In this document: piece by piece, positions 30,031-38,328 of the stretch | Layout: every line of letters begins with the position of its first letter | How positions within the stretch are numbered: the stretch's first letter is position 1 | NCBI GenBank assembly: GCA_946415315.1 | Contig: CAMKRZ010000003.1 | Coordinates: 171,177-235,176, forward strand | DNA length: 64,000 bases | Source: an uncultured Lachnoclostridium sp. | GTDB lineage: Bacteria; Bacillota; Clostridia; Lachnospirales; Lachnospiraceae | Reading direction: 5' to 3' | Notes under the pieces: model-generated | Seen by the model: only the letters and a program-made list of their open reading frames with translations | Told to the model about the DNA's origin: nothing | The model's database searches: none | Translations under genes and position numbers: made by a program

Positions 30031-31047
30031 CTACTTAATCCGTTTTGCCACGATGATCAGTCGCCCGTCATCGTCAGGTTCGTCGTGATAACAAGTGGAG
30101 AGCGTGATAATCTCATCCCCCCATTCCACCTTGAGATCCGAGCGGTAGCGGGACATTTTCTTCACTTCTTTGACGTACAGTTCAAACTCCTTCTGCGTCA
30201 GGATCCCGCCGTACGTATGATAGCGGAATTTGCCGCTCGAAGCGCTGTAAATCTGCGTTTTGCAGACCGCGAAGATCTCGTAGATTCCCTCGCTGATCGC
30301 CGTGTTGAAGTAAATGTACTTGTGTTCGTTATAGTAACTCTCATGCATGTACTCCGGCAGTGTTCCGAACGCGCTGCCGTCGCGCATGTTATGTGCGTAA
30401 ATGATATAGTTCTGGCTCTCGCCGAGTTTGGTCGCCTTGTCCAAAAACGGCGTGCCTCGCGTCTCGTAACTGCCGCTGAAATTGCGATACAGATAATACT
30501 CGATGTTCTTCGGTGTAAACATCACCGGAAGACTGATCCTCGTATCCGGGATCTCAATGTATCCGAAGCAATCCGAATTGGCGGAGGACAGATACCGGTA
30601 CTGCTCCTTCCAGCGGTCGGAAACTTCCGTAGAGTATTTCTTCTTCGGTTTCGCTGTGGATACGATCTGGTAGTCGCCCTCGTCGGGGAACCGGAATACC
30701 GTTTCCTCCTCTTCATCCTGAGGCAGTTCCAGCTCGGACGGGTCGAAATCCACCGCGATACCACCCTGCATCATGGAGACAAGCTCTTCCTGCTGTTTGC
30801 TGTACTCATACCCCTTGTAGTAGTACCAGCCGATCTCGAGGACACACACGACAAATACCATCGAGGAGATCATCAGCACAAGATTCATCACGCCGTTTGC
30901 GCTTCTGCGCGACAGTTTCTGCTTTCTTGCGGTCTCTTCGGACTGTTCCAGCACGGCTTCGCGCCTGGCCAGCACATCCGCCCGGGCTATCTCTTCCGCT
31001 CTGCGCCGCACTTCTTTCTTCTCGCGAAGACTCAGATGATCGTCCAT
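30031..31047 (-). CDS. srtB: Class B sortase
   Basis: A 338-residue membrane-bound transpeptidase. A charged cytoplasmic N-terminus (about 50 residues, rich in Arg and Glu) precedes a membrane helix (about 55-78). The sortase domain has FGYIEIPDTRISLPV, catalytic His in YIIYAHNM, catalytic Cys in TLSTCYHD and the Arg in GRLIIVAKRIK. Class B enzymes attach a few proteins or pilin parts to the wall. No LPXTG/NPXTN substrate was seen in the window. The ATG at 31047 follows AAAGGAGGACAC; an upstream in-frame start has no RBS. Confidence 0.92.
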   Translation of the reverse strand: MDDHLSLREKKEVRRRAEEIARADVLARREAVLEQSEETARKQKLSRRSANGVMNLVLMISSMVFVVCVLEIGWYYYKGYEYSKQQEELVSMMQGGIAVDFDPSELELPQDEEEETVFRFPDEGDYQIVSTAKPKKKYSTEVSDRWKEQYRYLSSANSDCFGYIEIPDTRISLPVMFTPKNIEYYLYRNFSGSYETRGTPFLDKATKLGESQNYIIYAHNMRDGSAFGTLPEYMHESYYNEHKYIYFNTAISEGIYEIFAVCKTQIYSASSGKFRYHTYGGILTQKEFELYVKEVKKMSRYRSDLKVEWGDEIITLSTCYHDEPDDDGRLIIVAKRIK

Positions 31048-31248
31048 GTGTCCTCCTTTCCGATGCCGGTCCCGCTCTCTGCGGTTCGCATCCTCCGTGG
31101 CATCTCCGAACACGCATTTTCCTCTTCCTATGAGGCGGACAGCACACCTGCTCGCAAATACCCAAAATATTTTACCACAACACCTCCTTTTTATCCACCG
31201 GATTTTGCGATTTCACGGAAAATTCAATCCTTTCCTCGTTTTTTTGTG

Positions 31249-31277
31249 TAGTATTTTCCGTCGCTATATGGTACAAT
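31249..31277 (+). promoter_or_regulatory. Possible promoter of the scaffold/GGGtGRT operon
   Basis: TACAAT (31272-31277) with a poor -35 TAGTAT (31249-31254) 17 bp upstream. The spacer begins TTTCCGTC, again a copy of the overrepresented word at the -35 edge. Confidence 0.5.
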
Positions 31278-31323
31278 GCTTTCGGTGTATTTTCCACATC
31301 AAACGAAAGGAGTTTTTCATCGT

Positions 31324-32031
31324 ATGATTTATTCTCACGAAGTAGAAAACATGTGTACCGTAGCGCAGGGCGTTCATCACGGCTGTGCTCCGATCCCGGA
31401 AGAAGCCAAGTGGGTTCAGGCTAAGGAAGTCAAGGACATCTCCGGTTTCACTCACGGTGTCGGCTGGTGCGCTCCTCAGCAGGGCGCCTGCAAGCTCTCG
31501 CTGAACATCAAAGAAGGCATCATCCAGGAAGCTCTTGTTGAGACGATCGGCTGCTCGGGCATGACCCACTCCGCAGCTATGGCATCCGAGATTCTTCCCG
31601 GTCTTACCGTGCTTGAGGCTCTGAACACGGACCTTGTGTGCGACGCAATCAACACCGCTATGCGCGAGCTGTTCCTGCAGATCGTGTACGGCCGTTCGCA
31701 GAGCGCATTTTCCGAGGACGGTCTTCCTGTAGGCGCAGGTCTTGAGGACCTCGGCAAGGGTCTCCGTTCCCAGGTTGGTACGATGTACGGTACGCTCAAG
31801 AAGGGTCCCCGCTATCTCGAGATGGCTGAGGGCTATGTCACCGGTATCGCACTTGACGCTGACAACCAGATCATCGGCTACAAGTTCGTATCTCTCGGCA
31901 AGATGACCGACTTCATCAAGAAGGGCGACGATCCGAACACCGCTTACGAGAAGGCTTGCGGTCAGTACGGCCGTGTTGCCGATGCGGTTAAGATCATCGA
32001 TCCGAGAACCGACAAAGAGTTAGAGAAATAA
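31324..32031 (+). CDS. NifU/IscU-like iron-sulfur scaffold protein
   Basis: A 235-residue protein with an IscU/NifU-N-type fold: VENMCTVAQGVHHGCAP at the N-terminus, GVGWCAPQQGACKLSLNI and ETIGCSGMTHSAAMASEIL with spaced Cys that could hold a cluster. It is longer than canonical IscU (~130) and has a C-terminal extension of its own. Codon use is strongly biased (GGT, GCT, CGT, AAG), as in highly expressed genes. It is 16 nt upstream of the GGGtGRT gene and surely in one operon with it. The start ATG at 31324 has AAAGGAG 11 nt upstream. Confidence 0.8.
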   Translation: MIYSHEVENMCTVAQGVHHGCAPIPEEAKWVQAKEVKDISGFTHGVGWCAPQQGACKLSLNIKEGIIQEALVETIGCSGMTHSAAMASEILPGLTVLEALNTDLVCDAINTAMRELFLQIVYGRSQSAFSEDGLPVGAGLEDLGKGLRSQVGTMYGTLKKGPRYLEMAEGYVTGIALDADNQIIGYKFVSLGKMTDFIKKGDDPNTAYEKACGQYGRVADAVKIIDPRTDKELEK

Positions 32032-32047
32032 TCAGGAGGAAACGACA

Positions 32048-33058
32048 ATGGCATTATTTGAATCGTACGAAAGAAGAATTGACAAGATCAATTCCGTATT
32101 GAACAGCTATGGCATCTCCTCCATCGAAGAGGCGGAGAAGATCACGAAGGACGCCGGCCTGAACGTTTACGATCAGGTTAAGAAGATTCAGCCGATCTGC
32201 TTTGAGAACGCTTGCTGGGCTTACACCGTAGGCGCTGCGATCGCGATCAAGAAGAACTGCCGCAAGGCTGCTGACGCTGCTGCAGCGATCGGCGAGGGCC
32301 TTCAGGCTTTCTGTATCCCCGGCTCCGTAGCCGACACCCGTAAGGTTGGTCTCGGTCATGGCAACCTCGGCAAGATGCTCCTCGAGGAGGAGACGGACTG
32401 CTTCGCATTCCTTGCAGGTCACGAGTCGTTCGCGGCTGCTGAGGGCGCGATCGGTATCGCTGAGAAGGCTAACAAGGTTCGCAAGAAGCCTCTTCGCGTT
32501 ATCCTGAACGGTCTCGGCAAGGACGCTGCCAAGATCATCTCCCGTATCAACGGTTTCACCCATGTGGAGACCGAGTACGATCCTTACACCAACACGGTTA
32601 AGGAGATCGGTCGTCACAGCTACTCCGACGGTCTTCGCGCTAAGGTTAACTGCTACGGCGCTGACTCTGTTCCGGAGGGTGTAGCGATCATGTGGAAGGA
32701 AAATGTCGACGTTTCCATCACGGGTAACTCGACCAACCCGACACGTTTCCAGCATCCTGTTGCAGGCACCTACAAGAAGGAGCGCACCGAGGCAGGCAAG
32801 AAGTACTTCTCCGTAGCGTCGGGCGGCGGCACAGGCCGTACCCTTCATCCGGACAACATGGCAGCAGGTCCTGCTTCCTACGGTTTCACCGATACCCTCG
32901 GCCGTATGCACAGCGACGCGCAGTTCGCAGGCTCCTCTTCCGTTCCGGCTCACGTTGAGATGATGGGTCTGATCGGTATGGGCAACAACCCGATGGTAGG
33001 CGCAACGGTTGCCGTTGCAGTTGCGATTGAGGAAGCTGCTACCGCAGGAAATTTCTGA
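32048..33058 (+). CDS. GGGtGRT family protein
   Basis: A 336-residue protein of a family named for the motif GGGTGRT, seen here as VASGGGTGRTLHPDNMA (about residues 258-274). It also has YTVGAAIAIKKNCRKAADAA, CIPGSVADTRKVGLGHGN and FLAGHESFAAAEGAIGIAEK. No enzymatic role is established. It is paired with the scaffold protein upstream, follows AGGAGGAAACGACA, and shares the same strong codon bias, which suggests an abundant protein. A terminator follows 22 nt after the stop. Confidence 0.85.
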   Translation: MALFESYERRIDKINSVLNSYGISSIEEAEKITKDAGLNVYDQVKKIQPICFENACWAYTVGAAIAIKKNCRKAADAAAAIGEGLQAFCIPGSVADTRKVGLGHGNLGKMLLEEETDCFAFLAGHESFAAAEGAIGIAEKANKVRKKPLRVILNGLGKDAAKIISRINGFTHVETEYDPYTNTVKEIGRHSYSDGLRAKVNCYGADSVPEGVAIMWKENVDVSITGNSTNPTRFQHPVAGTYKKERTEAGKKYFSVASGGGTGRTLHPDNMAAGPASYGFTDTLGRMHSDAQFAGSSSVPAHVEMMGLIGMGNNPMVGATVAVAVAIEEAATAGNF

Positions 33059-33079
33059 TCCGCATAATGAATGCAATCC

Positions 33080-33114
33080 AAAAGGGAATCGTCAAAAAAC
33101 GGCGATTCCCTTTT
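33080..33114. terminator. Terminator after the GGGtGRT gene
   Basis: AAAAGGGAATCG pairs with CGATTCCCTTTT, 11-nt loop. It can also serve the convergent peptidase gene ending at 33171. Confidence 0.9.
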
Positions 33115-33170
33115 ACTGTCTGTATAATCCGCTCAAACACACGCCATCTTATCCGATGCCCGCGCATTGC

Positions 33171-33620
33171 TCAGTGCTTTCGCAGTTGTCTGATTGTTCT
33201 CTTTACTGTCAGCTTAATTTTCCTGAAGAAAACCCGCACGGGAATCGTATGCAGAATGCGAAACGTGTACAAACGATATCTCAGTTCGCGAACACTGTGT
33301 TCCTTTCCGTCACGTACGTACGCACACATAACGCCGAGAATATCCTCATCCCGGATTCCGTATTCCTTTCGGATGCAGTTGTCGCCGAGGACAACATAAT
33401 CATCCTTCCGTACCTTGATCACGCGGTGCAGAACATAATAATGCGGCGGACGTCGATATAGGATCACATCCCCTGCCTTACACCGCTCCGCCGTTTTTGC
33501 TTCCACGGCAAAAAGATCTTTGCCCTGACGGAGCAACGGAAGCATACTGACTCCGACATTCGAGTAGTATATTTTCCCGTTTTTCTCCAGATACTCTTCA
33601 AACGTAGACGGATTATTCAT
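33171..33620 (-). CDS. S24/S26-type signal-peptidase-like protein
   Basis: A 149-residue protein resembling SipW/Sec11-type S26 peptidases. Ser25 in NVGVSMLPLL is the likely nucleophile and His65 in YYVLHRVIKV stands where the general base lies in the Ser/His group; VVLGDNC is also typical. I see no clear membrane helix near the N-terminus. The gene overlaps the 3' end of the PqqD-like gene upstream (33613-33620), and the pair is probably a unit for processing a peptide or protein. An upstream GTG at 33629 is an alternative start. Confidence 0.75.
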   Translation of the reverse strand: MNNPSTFEEYLEKNGKIYYSNVGVSMLPLLRQGKDLFAVEAKTAERCKAGDVILYRRPPHYYVLHRVIKVRKDDYVVLGDNCIRKEYGIRDEDILGVMCAYVRDGKEHSVRELRYRLYTFRILHTIPVRVFFRKIKLTVKRTIRQLRKH

Positions 33621-33873
33621 CCAATGCACCGATCTTTCGCAATTCCGCTAAAACCTTATCCACATCCCGCTCGATCACGTCTTCCGGAGCATTGTACCGC
33701 TCCTTCATGGCATCAATGATTTTTTCCCGCGTCGTGTCCTCCTTCAGCAGGCCGACGATTGCCGCGAGTGTGCGGTTGCCTTTCACAATACCGGAAAAAT
33801 CTGCCGCTCCGGTCGGCACAATGATCATCGATCCGTCTACCTCATGCGTGATAAAAAGATTGCTCAGTTTCAT
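33613..33873 (-). CDS. PqqD-family (RRE) protein
   Basis: An 86-residue protein that looks like the PqqD fold, the leader-peptide recognition element of many RiPP pathways: it begins with a short beta region (LFITHEVDGSMIIVP), then GNRTLAAIVGLL and the helical TTREKIIDAMKERYN..DVIERDVDKVLAEL. It starts after GAGGATTATGAC and overlaps the S26-type peptidase gene. No radical SAM or other modifying enzyme is next to it. Two candidate double-glycine precursors lie 12 kb away (45549-46105), which may be unrelated. Confidence 0.78.
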   Translation of the reverse strand: MKLSNLFITHEVDGSMIIVPTGAADFSGIVKGNRTLAAIVGLLKEDTTREKIIDAMKERYNAPEDVIERDVDKVLAELRKIGALDE

Positions 33874-34013
33874 GTCATAATCCTCAAAAAAATGTTGATC
33901 GGTCTCGACGGGAATTCCTCATTTCAACGTTCGTAGCGTTTGTCACGTTCGTCGCTTTCGTTCATTGCGTTCGCGGCTTTCGACACATCATACCCGTGTC
34001 AGCGCAACATTGA

Positions 34014-34688
34014 TCAGTCCTCATCCCATTTCGACACGATATTGTCTTTGCCCTTGTAGATGCTGTTCGAAGGAACAACGCCGCGGACAGAACTCAAAGG
34101 ATAAACATTCGAATCGTGTCCGATGATCGTGCCGGGGTTCAGAACGGAACCGCAGCCGACTTCCACACGGTCACCGAGAATCGCTCCCACCTTCTTGCGG
34201 CCGGTTTCAATGAGTTCGCCCTGGTTTTTGATGATCACAAGTTTCTTGTCCGACTTCACGTTCGAGGTGAGCGATGCGGCACCCATGTGCGCCTTGAAAC
34301 CGAGAATAGAATCACCGACATAATTGTAATGCGGCACCTGCACCTTATCAAACAGAATGACATTCTTCAGCTCTGTCGAGTTACCTACGACAGCACCGTC
34401 GCCGACAAGCGCGTTGCCGCGGATAAATGCACTCGGGCGAACCTCAGTGCCCCTGCCGATGATGCAGGGACCGGTGATGGAAGCGGTCTCCGCGATCTTT
34501 GCGTCTTTTGCGATCCACACATCCTCCGCGGGATGATCATACTCATCGGGAGAAAGCGTTGCCCCGATTGCCAGGATCGTGTCATGAATCTTCTCCAGCG
34601 CTTCCCAGGGATACGTGCAACCCTCAAGCATCTCCCTCGCAAGAGTAGGATACGGTGCCTCAAACAAAGCTTTGATGGTAATGTCCAT
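34014..34688 (-). CDS. Left-handed beta-helix (hexapeptide repeat) protein, GlmU C-domain-like
   Basis: A 224-residue protein made almost wholly of hexapeptide repeats (about residues 60-215: IAKDAKIAETASITGPCIIG, then GNALVGDGAVVGNSTELKNV). It resembles the acyltransferase half of GlmU and is often named UDP-GlcNAc pyrophosphorylase, but it has no nucleotidyltransferase domain. It probably modifies a sugar nucleotide, substrate unknown. The ATG follows GGAGGAATACTT; the gene stands alone between serS and pqqD-like. Confidence 0.8.
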   Translation of the reverse strand: MDITIKALFEAPYPTLAREMLEGCTYPWEALEKIHDTILAIGATLSPDEYDHPAEDVWIAKDAKIAETASITGPCIIGRGTEVRPSAFIRGNALVGDGAVVGNSTELKNVILFDKVQVPHYNYVGDSILGFKAHMGAASLTSNVKSDKKLVIIKNQGELIETGRKKVGAILGDRVEVGCGSVLNPGTIIGHDSNVYPLSSVRGVVPSNSIYKGKDNIVSKWDED

Positions 34689-34800
34689 AAGTATTCCTCC
34701 AGTGTGTTATTCCGGCGGTCGCAAAAATGTGCTGCTCGGTTCAGGCATGCATAGCCGCTAAGCCGTAAAACCATCATGACCTATACCGACTCCGCCGTTT

Positions 34801-34836
34801 ATAAAACGCGCGCCACAGAGTTTCCCTGCGGCGCGT
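34801..34836 (-). terminator. Possible terminator after serS
   Basis: On the minus strand a GC-rich stem (CGCGCC/GGCGCG) with a 15-nt loop is followed by GTTTTAT, 12 nt after the serS stop. The T run is short. Confidence 0.55.
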
Positions 34837-34847
34837 CGATTTCCGGG

Positions 34848-36131
34848 TTACTCCGTGATCTTCTCCTGTCCGCCCATGTACGGCCGCAAAGCCTCGGGGA
34901 TGCGGATGGAACCGTCCGCCTGCAGATTGTTCTCAAGGAACGCGATCAGCATGCGCGGAGGCGCTACCACGGTATTGTTCAATGTGTGCGCAAAATACTT
35001 GTTGCCGTTCTCTCCGGCCACGCGGATCTTCAGGCGTCTTGCCTGCGCGTCACCGAGGTTCGAGCAGCTGCCGACCTCGAAGTACTTCTTCTGGCGCGGC
35101 GACCATGCTTCCACGTCGCAGCTCTTCACCTTGAGGTCAGCCAGGTCACCCGAGCAGCACTCGAGCGTACGGACCGGAATGTCGAGCGTGCGGAAGAAAT
35201 CAACCGTGTTCTTCCACAGTTTCTCATACCACATCATGCTGTCCTCGGGCTTGCAGACGACGATCATCTCCTGCTTCTCGAACTGATGAATGCGGTACAC
35301 GCCGCGCTCCTCAATACCGTGCGCTCCCTTCTCCTTGCGGAAGCACGGTGAATAGCTCGTGAGCGTGTACGGAAGCTCCGACTCCTGAAGGATCTGGTCG
35401 ATGAAGCTGCCGATCATCGAGTGCTCGCTCGTACCGATCAGGTACAGGTCCTCACCCTCAATCTTGTACATCATGCTGTCCATCTCAGCGAAGCTCATGA
35501 CGCCTGTCACAACATCGCTGCGGATCATGAACGGCGGCACGTAGTAAGTGAAGCCGCGTCCGATCATAAAGTCACGCGCATACGAGAGCACGGCGCTGTG
35601 AAGGCGTGCGATGTCGCCCTTCAGGTAGTAGAAACCGTTGCCGGCAACACGTCTTGCGGCATCGAGATCGATACCGTGCAGACGCTCCATGATCTCGGTG
35701 TGATACGGAATCTCAAAGTCCGGTACGACGGGCTCACCGAAACGCTCATTTTCCACATTTTCCGAATCGTCCTTGCCGATCGGCACCGACGCGTCGATGA
35801 TGTTCGGGATGACCATCATGCGCTTGCGGATCTCCTCCGACAGCTCTGCCTCCTGTACCTCAAGCTCCGCCAGATGCTCGGAAAATTCCGTCACCTGCTT
35901 CTTGAGGGCTTCCGCTTCCTCTCTCTGTCCCTTCGCCATCAGTCCGCCGATCTGCTTGCTGATGGTGTTTCTCCTGCTGCGCAGATCATCCGCTTCCTGC
36001 TTCGCGGCACGGCTCTTCGCGTCGAGCTCGATCACCTCATCGACAAGCGGCAGTTTCTGATCCTGAAACTTGTTTCTGATGTTCTGCTTTACAATCTCGG
36101 GATTCTCCCGAACAAACTTAAGGTCCAGCAT
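34848..36131 (-). CDS. serS: Seryl-tRNA synthetase
   Basis: A 427-residue class II synthetase. The N-terminal 110 residues form the long coiled-coil arm that grips tRNA-Ser; the catalytic core has motif 2 in SPCFRKEKGAHG and motif 3 near the C-terminus in the AHTLNNTVVAPPRMLIAFLENN region. Length and start (MLDLKFVRENPEIVKQN) are canonical. There is only a 46-nt gap to the upstream gene, so no T-box leader can fit directly upstream. Confidence 0.98.
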   Translation of the reverse strand: MLDLKFVRENPEIVKQNIRNKFQDQKLPLVDEVIELDAKSRAAKQEADDLRSRRNTISKQIGGLMAKGQREEAEALKKQVTEFSEHLAELEVQEAELSEEIRKRMMVIPNIIDASVPIGKDDSENVENERFGEPVVPDFEIPYHTEIMERLHGIDLDAARRVAGNGFYYLKGDIARLHSAVLSYARDFMIGRGFTYYVPPFMIRSDVVTGVMSFAEMDSMMYKIEGEDLYLIGTSEHSMIGSFIDQILQESELPYTLTSYSPCFRKEKGAHGIEERGVYRIHQFEKQEMIVVCKPEDSMMWYEKLWKNTVDFFRTLDIPVRTLECCSGDLADLKVKSCDVEAWSPRQKKYFEVGSCSNLGDAQARRLKIRVAGENGNKYFAHTLNNTVVAPPRMLIAFLENNLQADGSIRIPEALRPYMGGQEKITE

Positions 36132-36177
36132 GATATGCCTTCTTTCCCGCTATTCGCGCGATATTTCAAATTCTTTT

Positions 36178-37254
36178 TTACTGCATCGGAGTCGGCGTGC
36201 CTTCTGCGACGCCCTCGTACTTGCTCAGAAGCTCGTCGATATCCTCCTGCGTGTTCAGGACCTGTCCGAACGCGAAGGAGTACTTCTTGCCCTTGGACTC
36301 CATGTAGCGATATGCGATCATGAACGTCGTCTCATCAAAGTTTGTGAGGTACTTCTCGTTGATGCGGCGGATTGCCTGATCGATGGTGAGATCACCGTCG
36401 CTGCACACGTCGGAAAAAACGGTGTTGAACGCGTCGTATACAATGCGCTCCTGCATCGCGAAATCCGAGGAAATGTTCTGCTGCTGGAACGCGTAGAGAT
36501 ACACCTTCAACCAGGGGTTCATCGATGCATACCATGCGTAGACGGTATCGTACTTCTGATTCATGTAGCAGATCTCACGCGCCCATCCGGAGGAGAGATA
36601 CGAGGCATCGACAATGCGCTTGATCTCGCGGTCCGTCAGGTACAGATTGTATTTGTCGCTGAACTTCTTGACGATCTTCGTGCGCTTCTTCTCCGCGGAC
36701 GGAAGGCCGTAGGAATTCGGCTTCTGATTGTTGTAAATACCGGAGTAATTGATCGCGTTGTTGTAGGCGTTGGTCATGTTGCGCGCCTGATCCTGGTAGG
36801 AAGCGGCGTTCGTTCCTGCAACCGGCCTCGTCGTGTAGCCGGTGTAGTAGGCACCGCCTGCCTGCGCAGGATTCATCCCGCCCGGCCGCGAGTAATTGGT
36901 CGCTGCGTTCGGATTCATGCCGGTGCGGTAATTGTTCACGGTCGACCCGTACGGTGATGTCCCGGAACTTCCGCCGATGGTATCCGCGCTGCGAAAACCC
37001 TCTGTTGGTCTGTTGCTGTACATATTGCGATTCACCTGTCCGTTCTTGTTATTCTTCGCATCCTTAGAAGCGGCGGAAAATGCCCAGATCACCAGAAAGA
37101 TCGGCAGCAGACCGCACGCTGACAGCGCGATCAGTCCGATGATCTTTCCGATGTTGACACTGTCTTTCCTGCTGATGCGCTCCCGCGCGCCGCTTTTCTT
37201 CAGTATCGCGGACAAAATCCAGAAAAAGATTATAATTCCGATAACCGATCCCAC
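36178..37254 (-). CDS. Membrane protein of unknown function
   Basis: A 358-residue protein with two N-terminal membrane segments (about 4-18 and 38-62), a low-complexity Asn/Gly/Tyr/Thr-rich linker (about 70-165) and a C-terminal globular domain with many Tyr and charged residues (about 175-350). I see no known motif. I start it at the GTG at 37254, because GGAGG lies 5 nt upstream of that codon; an in-frame TTG 12 nt earlier would sit inside the RBS. It lies 46 nt upstream of serS and is probably co-transcribed with it. Confidence 0.65.
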   Translation of the reverse strand: MGSVIGIIIFFWILSAILKKSGARERISRKDSVNIGKIIGLIALSACGLLPIFLVIWAFSAASKDAKNNKNGQVNRNMYSNRPTEGFRSADTIGGSSGTSPYGSTVNNYRTGMNPNAATNYSRPGGMNPAQAGGAYYTGYTTRPVAGTNAASYQDQARNMTNAYNNAINYSGIYNNQKPNSYGLPSAEKKRTKIVKKFSDKYNLYLTDREIKRIVDASYLSSGWAREICYMNQKYDTVYAWYASMNPWLKVYLYAFQQQNISSDFAMQERIVYDAFNTVFSDVCSDGDLTIDQAIRRINEKYLTNFDETTFMIAYRYMESKGKKYSFAFGQVLNTQEDIDELLSKYEGVAEGTPTPMQ

Positions 37255-37359
37255 AGAAACCTCCAAAACGACCGAAGCCGTTTACTTTTCACTGTTATCC
37301 CTGTTGTTCTTTCAAACTTCCCCACACCCGCGTCGAACGCGGACCGAATATTTCAAGAT

Positions 37360-37388
37360 ATTATACAATACTTCCCGCCGTTTCGCAA
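37360..37388 (-). promoter_or_regulatory. Promoter of the membrane protein-serS unit
   Basis: On the minus strand TTGCGA (37388-37383), 17 bp, TATAAT (37365-37360), about 105 nt upstream of the GTG start. Confidence 0.7.
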
Positions 37389-37454
37389 CCGGCGCGTAAA
37401 AAAGTCCGCCAAATCTCCCACACCCGGGCAACCCTCGCCGACGGCCGCCGATCA

Positions 37455-37556
37455 ACCCCGGCTCTCAATCAATCCCGGCTCTCAATCAATCCCGGTTCTC
37501 GATCAATCCCGGTTCTCGATCAATCCCGGTTCTCGATCAACCCCGGTTCTCCTCGA
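37455..37556. repeat. 17-bp tandem repeat over the 3' end of hisA
   Basis: About six direct copies of a 17-bp unit (minus strand GAGAACCGGGATTGATC, with small changes) start inside the last codons of hisA and run downstream. Each copy repeats the final codons and the TGA stop. Two copies carry GAGAGCC instead of GAGAACC. Confidence 0.9.
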
Positions 37557-38313
37557 CAAGCTCCCGGTACGACATTTTCCCGCCGAACAGATCGAGCGCG
37601 CTGCCTACGGTGTAATCCAGACGCCCCCTGCCGACCTCGCGGAACCGCTCCAACGCCTTCCTGCTGTGGATTCCTCCCGCGTACGTCACGGGGTTGCCGT
37701 CGTACTCCGAAAGGCGTGCCACAAGCTCCTCCTCCATGCCGTTGCGCTTGCCCTCGGCATCGACACCGTGGATCAGGAACTCCGCGCAGAACGGCTCCAG
37801 CATCCCGAGCAGTTCCGGCGTTACCGCCAGCTTCGTAAAATGCTGCCACCGATCCGTGACGACCACGTAGCTGTCATACTGTCTGCGGCAGCTTAAATCG
37901 ATCACGATCCGGTCCTTGCCGACCGTGTCCGCCAGTTTGAACAGACGGTCCACGCAAAACTCTCCGTCGCGGAACAGAAATGTCGTCACAATGACGTGGG
38001 AAGCACCCTTCTCTAAAAACATGGGAGCATTTTTCGCGGTCACGCCACCGCCGATCTGCAGACCGCCGGGATATGCTTCCAGCGCCCCGAGGCCCTGCGC
38101 GAGCGTCTCCTCATAGAACGGACCGTCCTTCTTGTTCAGCAGGATCACGTGTCCGCCGGTGAGTCCGTCCTCACGGTACAGTCCCGCAAAATAGGAAGCC
38201 GGACGCTCCGAGACAAAATTCTCGTCCGCGCGGCTGCCGGCATCCTGCAGGCTTCCGCCCACGATCTGCTTGACTTTGCCGTTGTGTATGTCGATACAAG
38301 GCCGAAACTTCAT
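37537..38313 (-). CDS. hisA: Phosphoribosylformimino-AICAR ribotide isomerase, eukaryotic (His6) type
   Basis: A 258-residue TIM barrel for the fourth step of histidine synthesis. The sequence RPCIDIHNGKVKQIVGG at the start, HVILLNKKDGP, LQIGGGVTAKNA, VIDLSCRR and VTYAGGIHSRKALE match the His6p type of fungi and plants, which is found in some bacteria, more than classic HisA. No other his gene is in the window. The ATG follows GGAGGGGGAGCA. The C-terminal codons run into the tandem repeat. Confidence 0.88.
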   Translation of the reverse strand: MKFRPCIDIHNGKVKQIVGGSLQDAGSRADENFVSERPASYFAGLYREDGLTGGHVILLNKKDGPFYEETLAQGLGALEAYPGGLQIGGGVTAKNAPMFLEKGASHVIVTTFLFRDGEFCVDRLFKLADTVGKDRIVIDLSCRRQYDSYVVVTDRWQHFTKLAVTPELLGMLEPFCAEFLIHGVDAEGKRNGMEEELVARLSEYDGNPVTYAGGIHSRKALERFREVGRGRLDYTVGSALDLFGGKMSYRELVEENRG

Positions 38314-38328
38314 TGCTCCCCCTCCGAA

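Noticed and set aside
33905..33985. Short frame of about 13-20 codons reading MNESDERDKRYER in the gap after the hexapeptide-repeat gene
   Set aside because: It has period-9 CGAACG-like composition, no RBS and no partner; it may be simple-sequence DNA. Not listed as a gene.
36132..36177. T-box riboswitch in front of serS
   Set aside because: The gap to the upstream gene is only 46 nt, too short for a T-box; the 52 kb cysS region likewise has only 10 nt.
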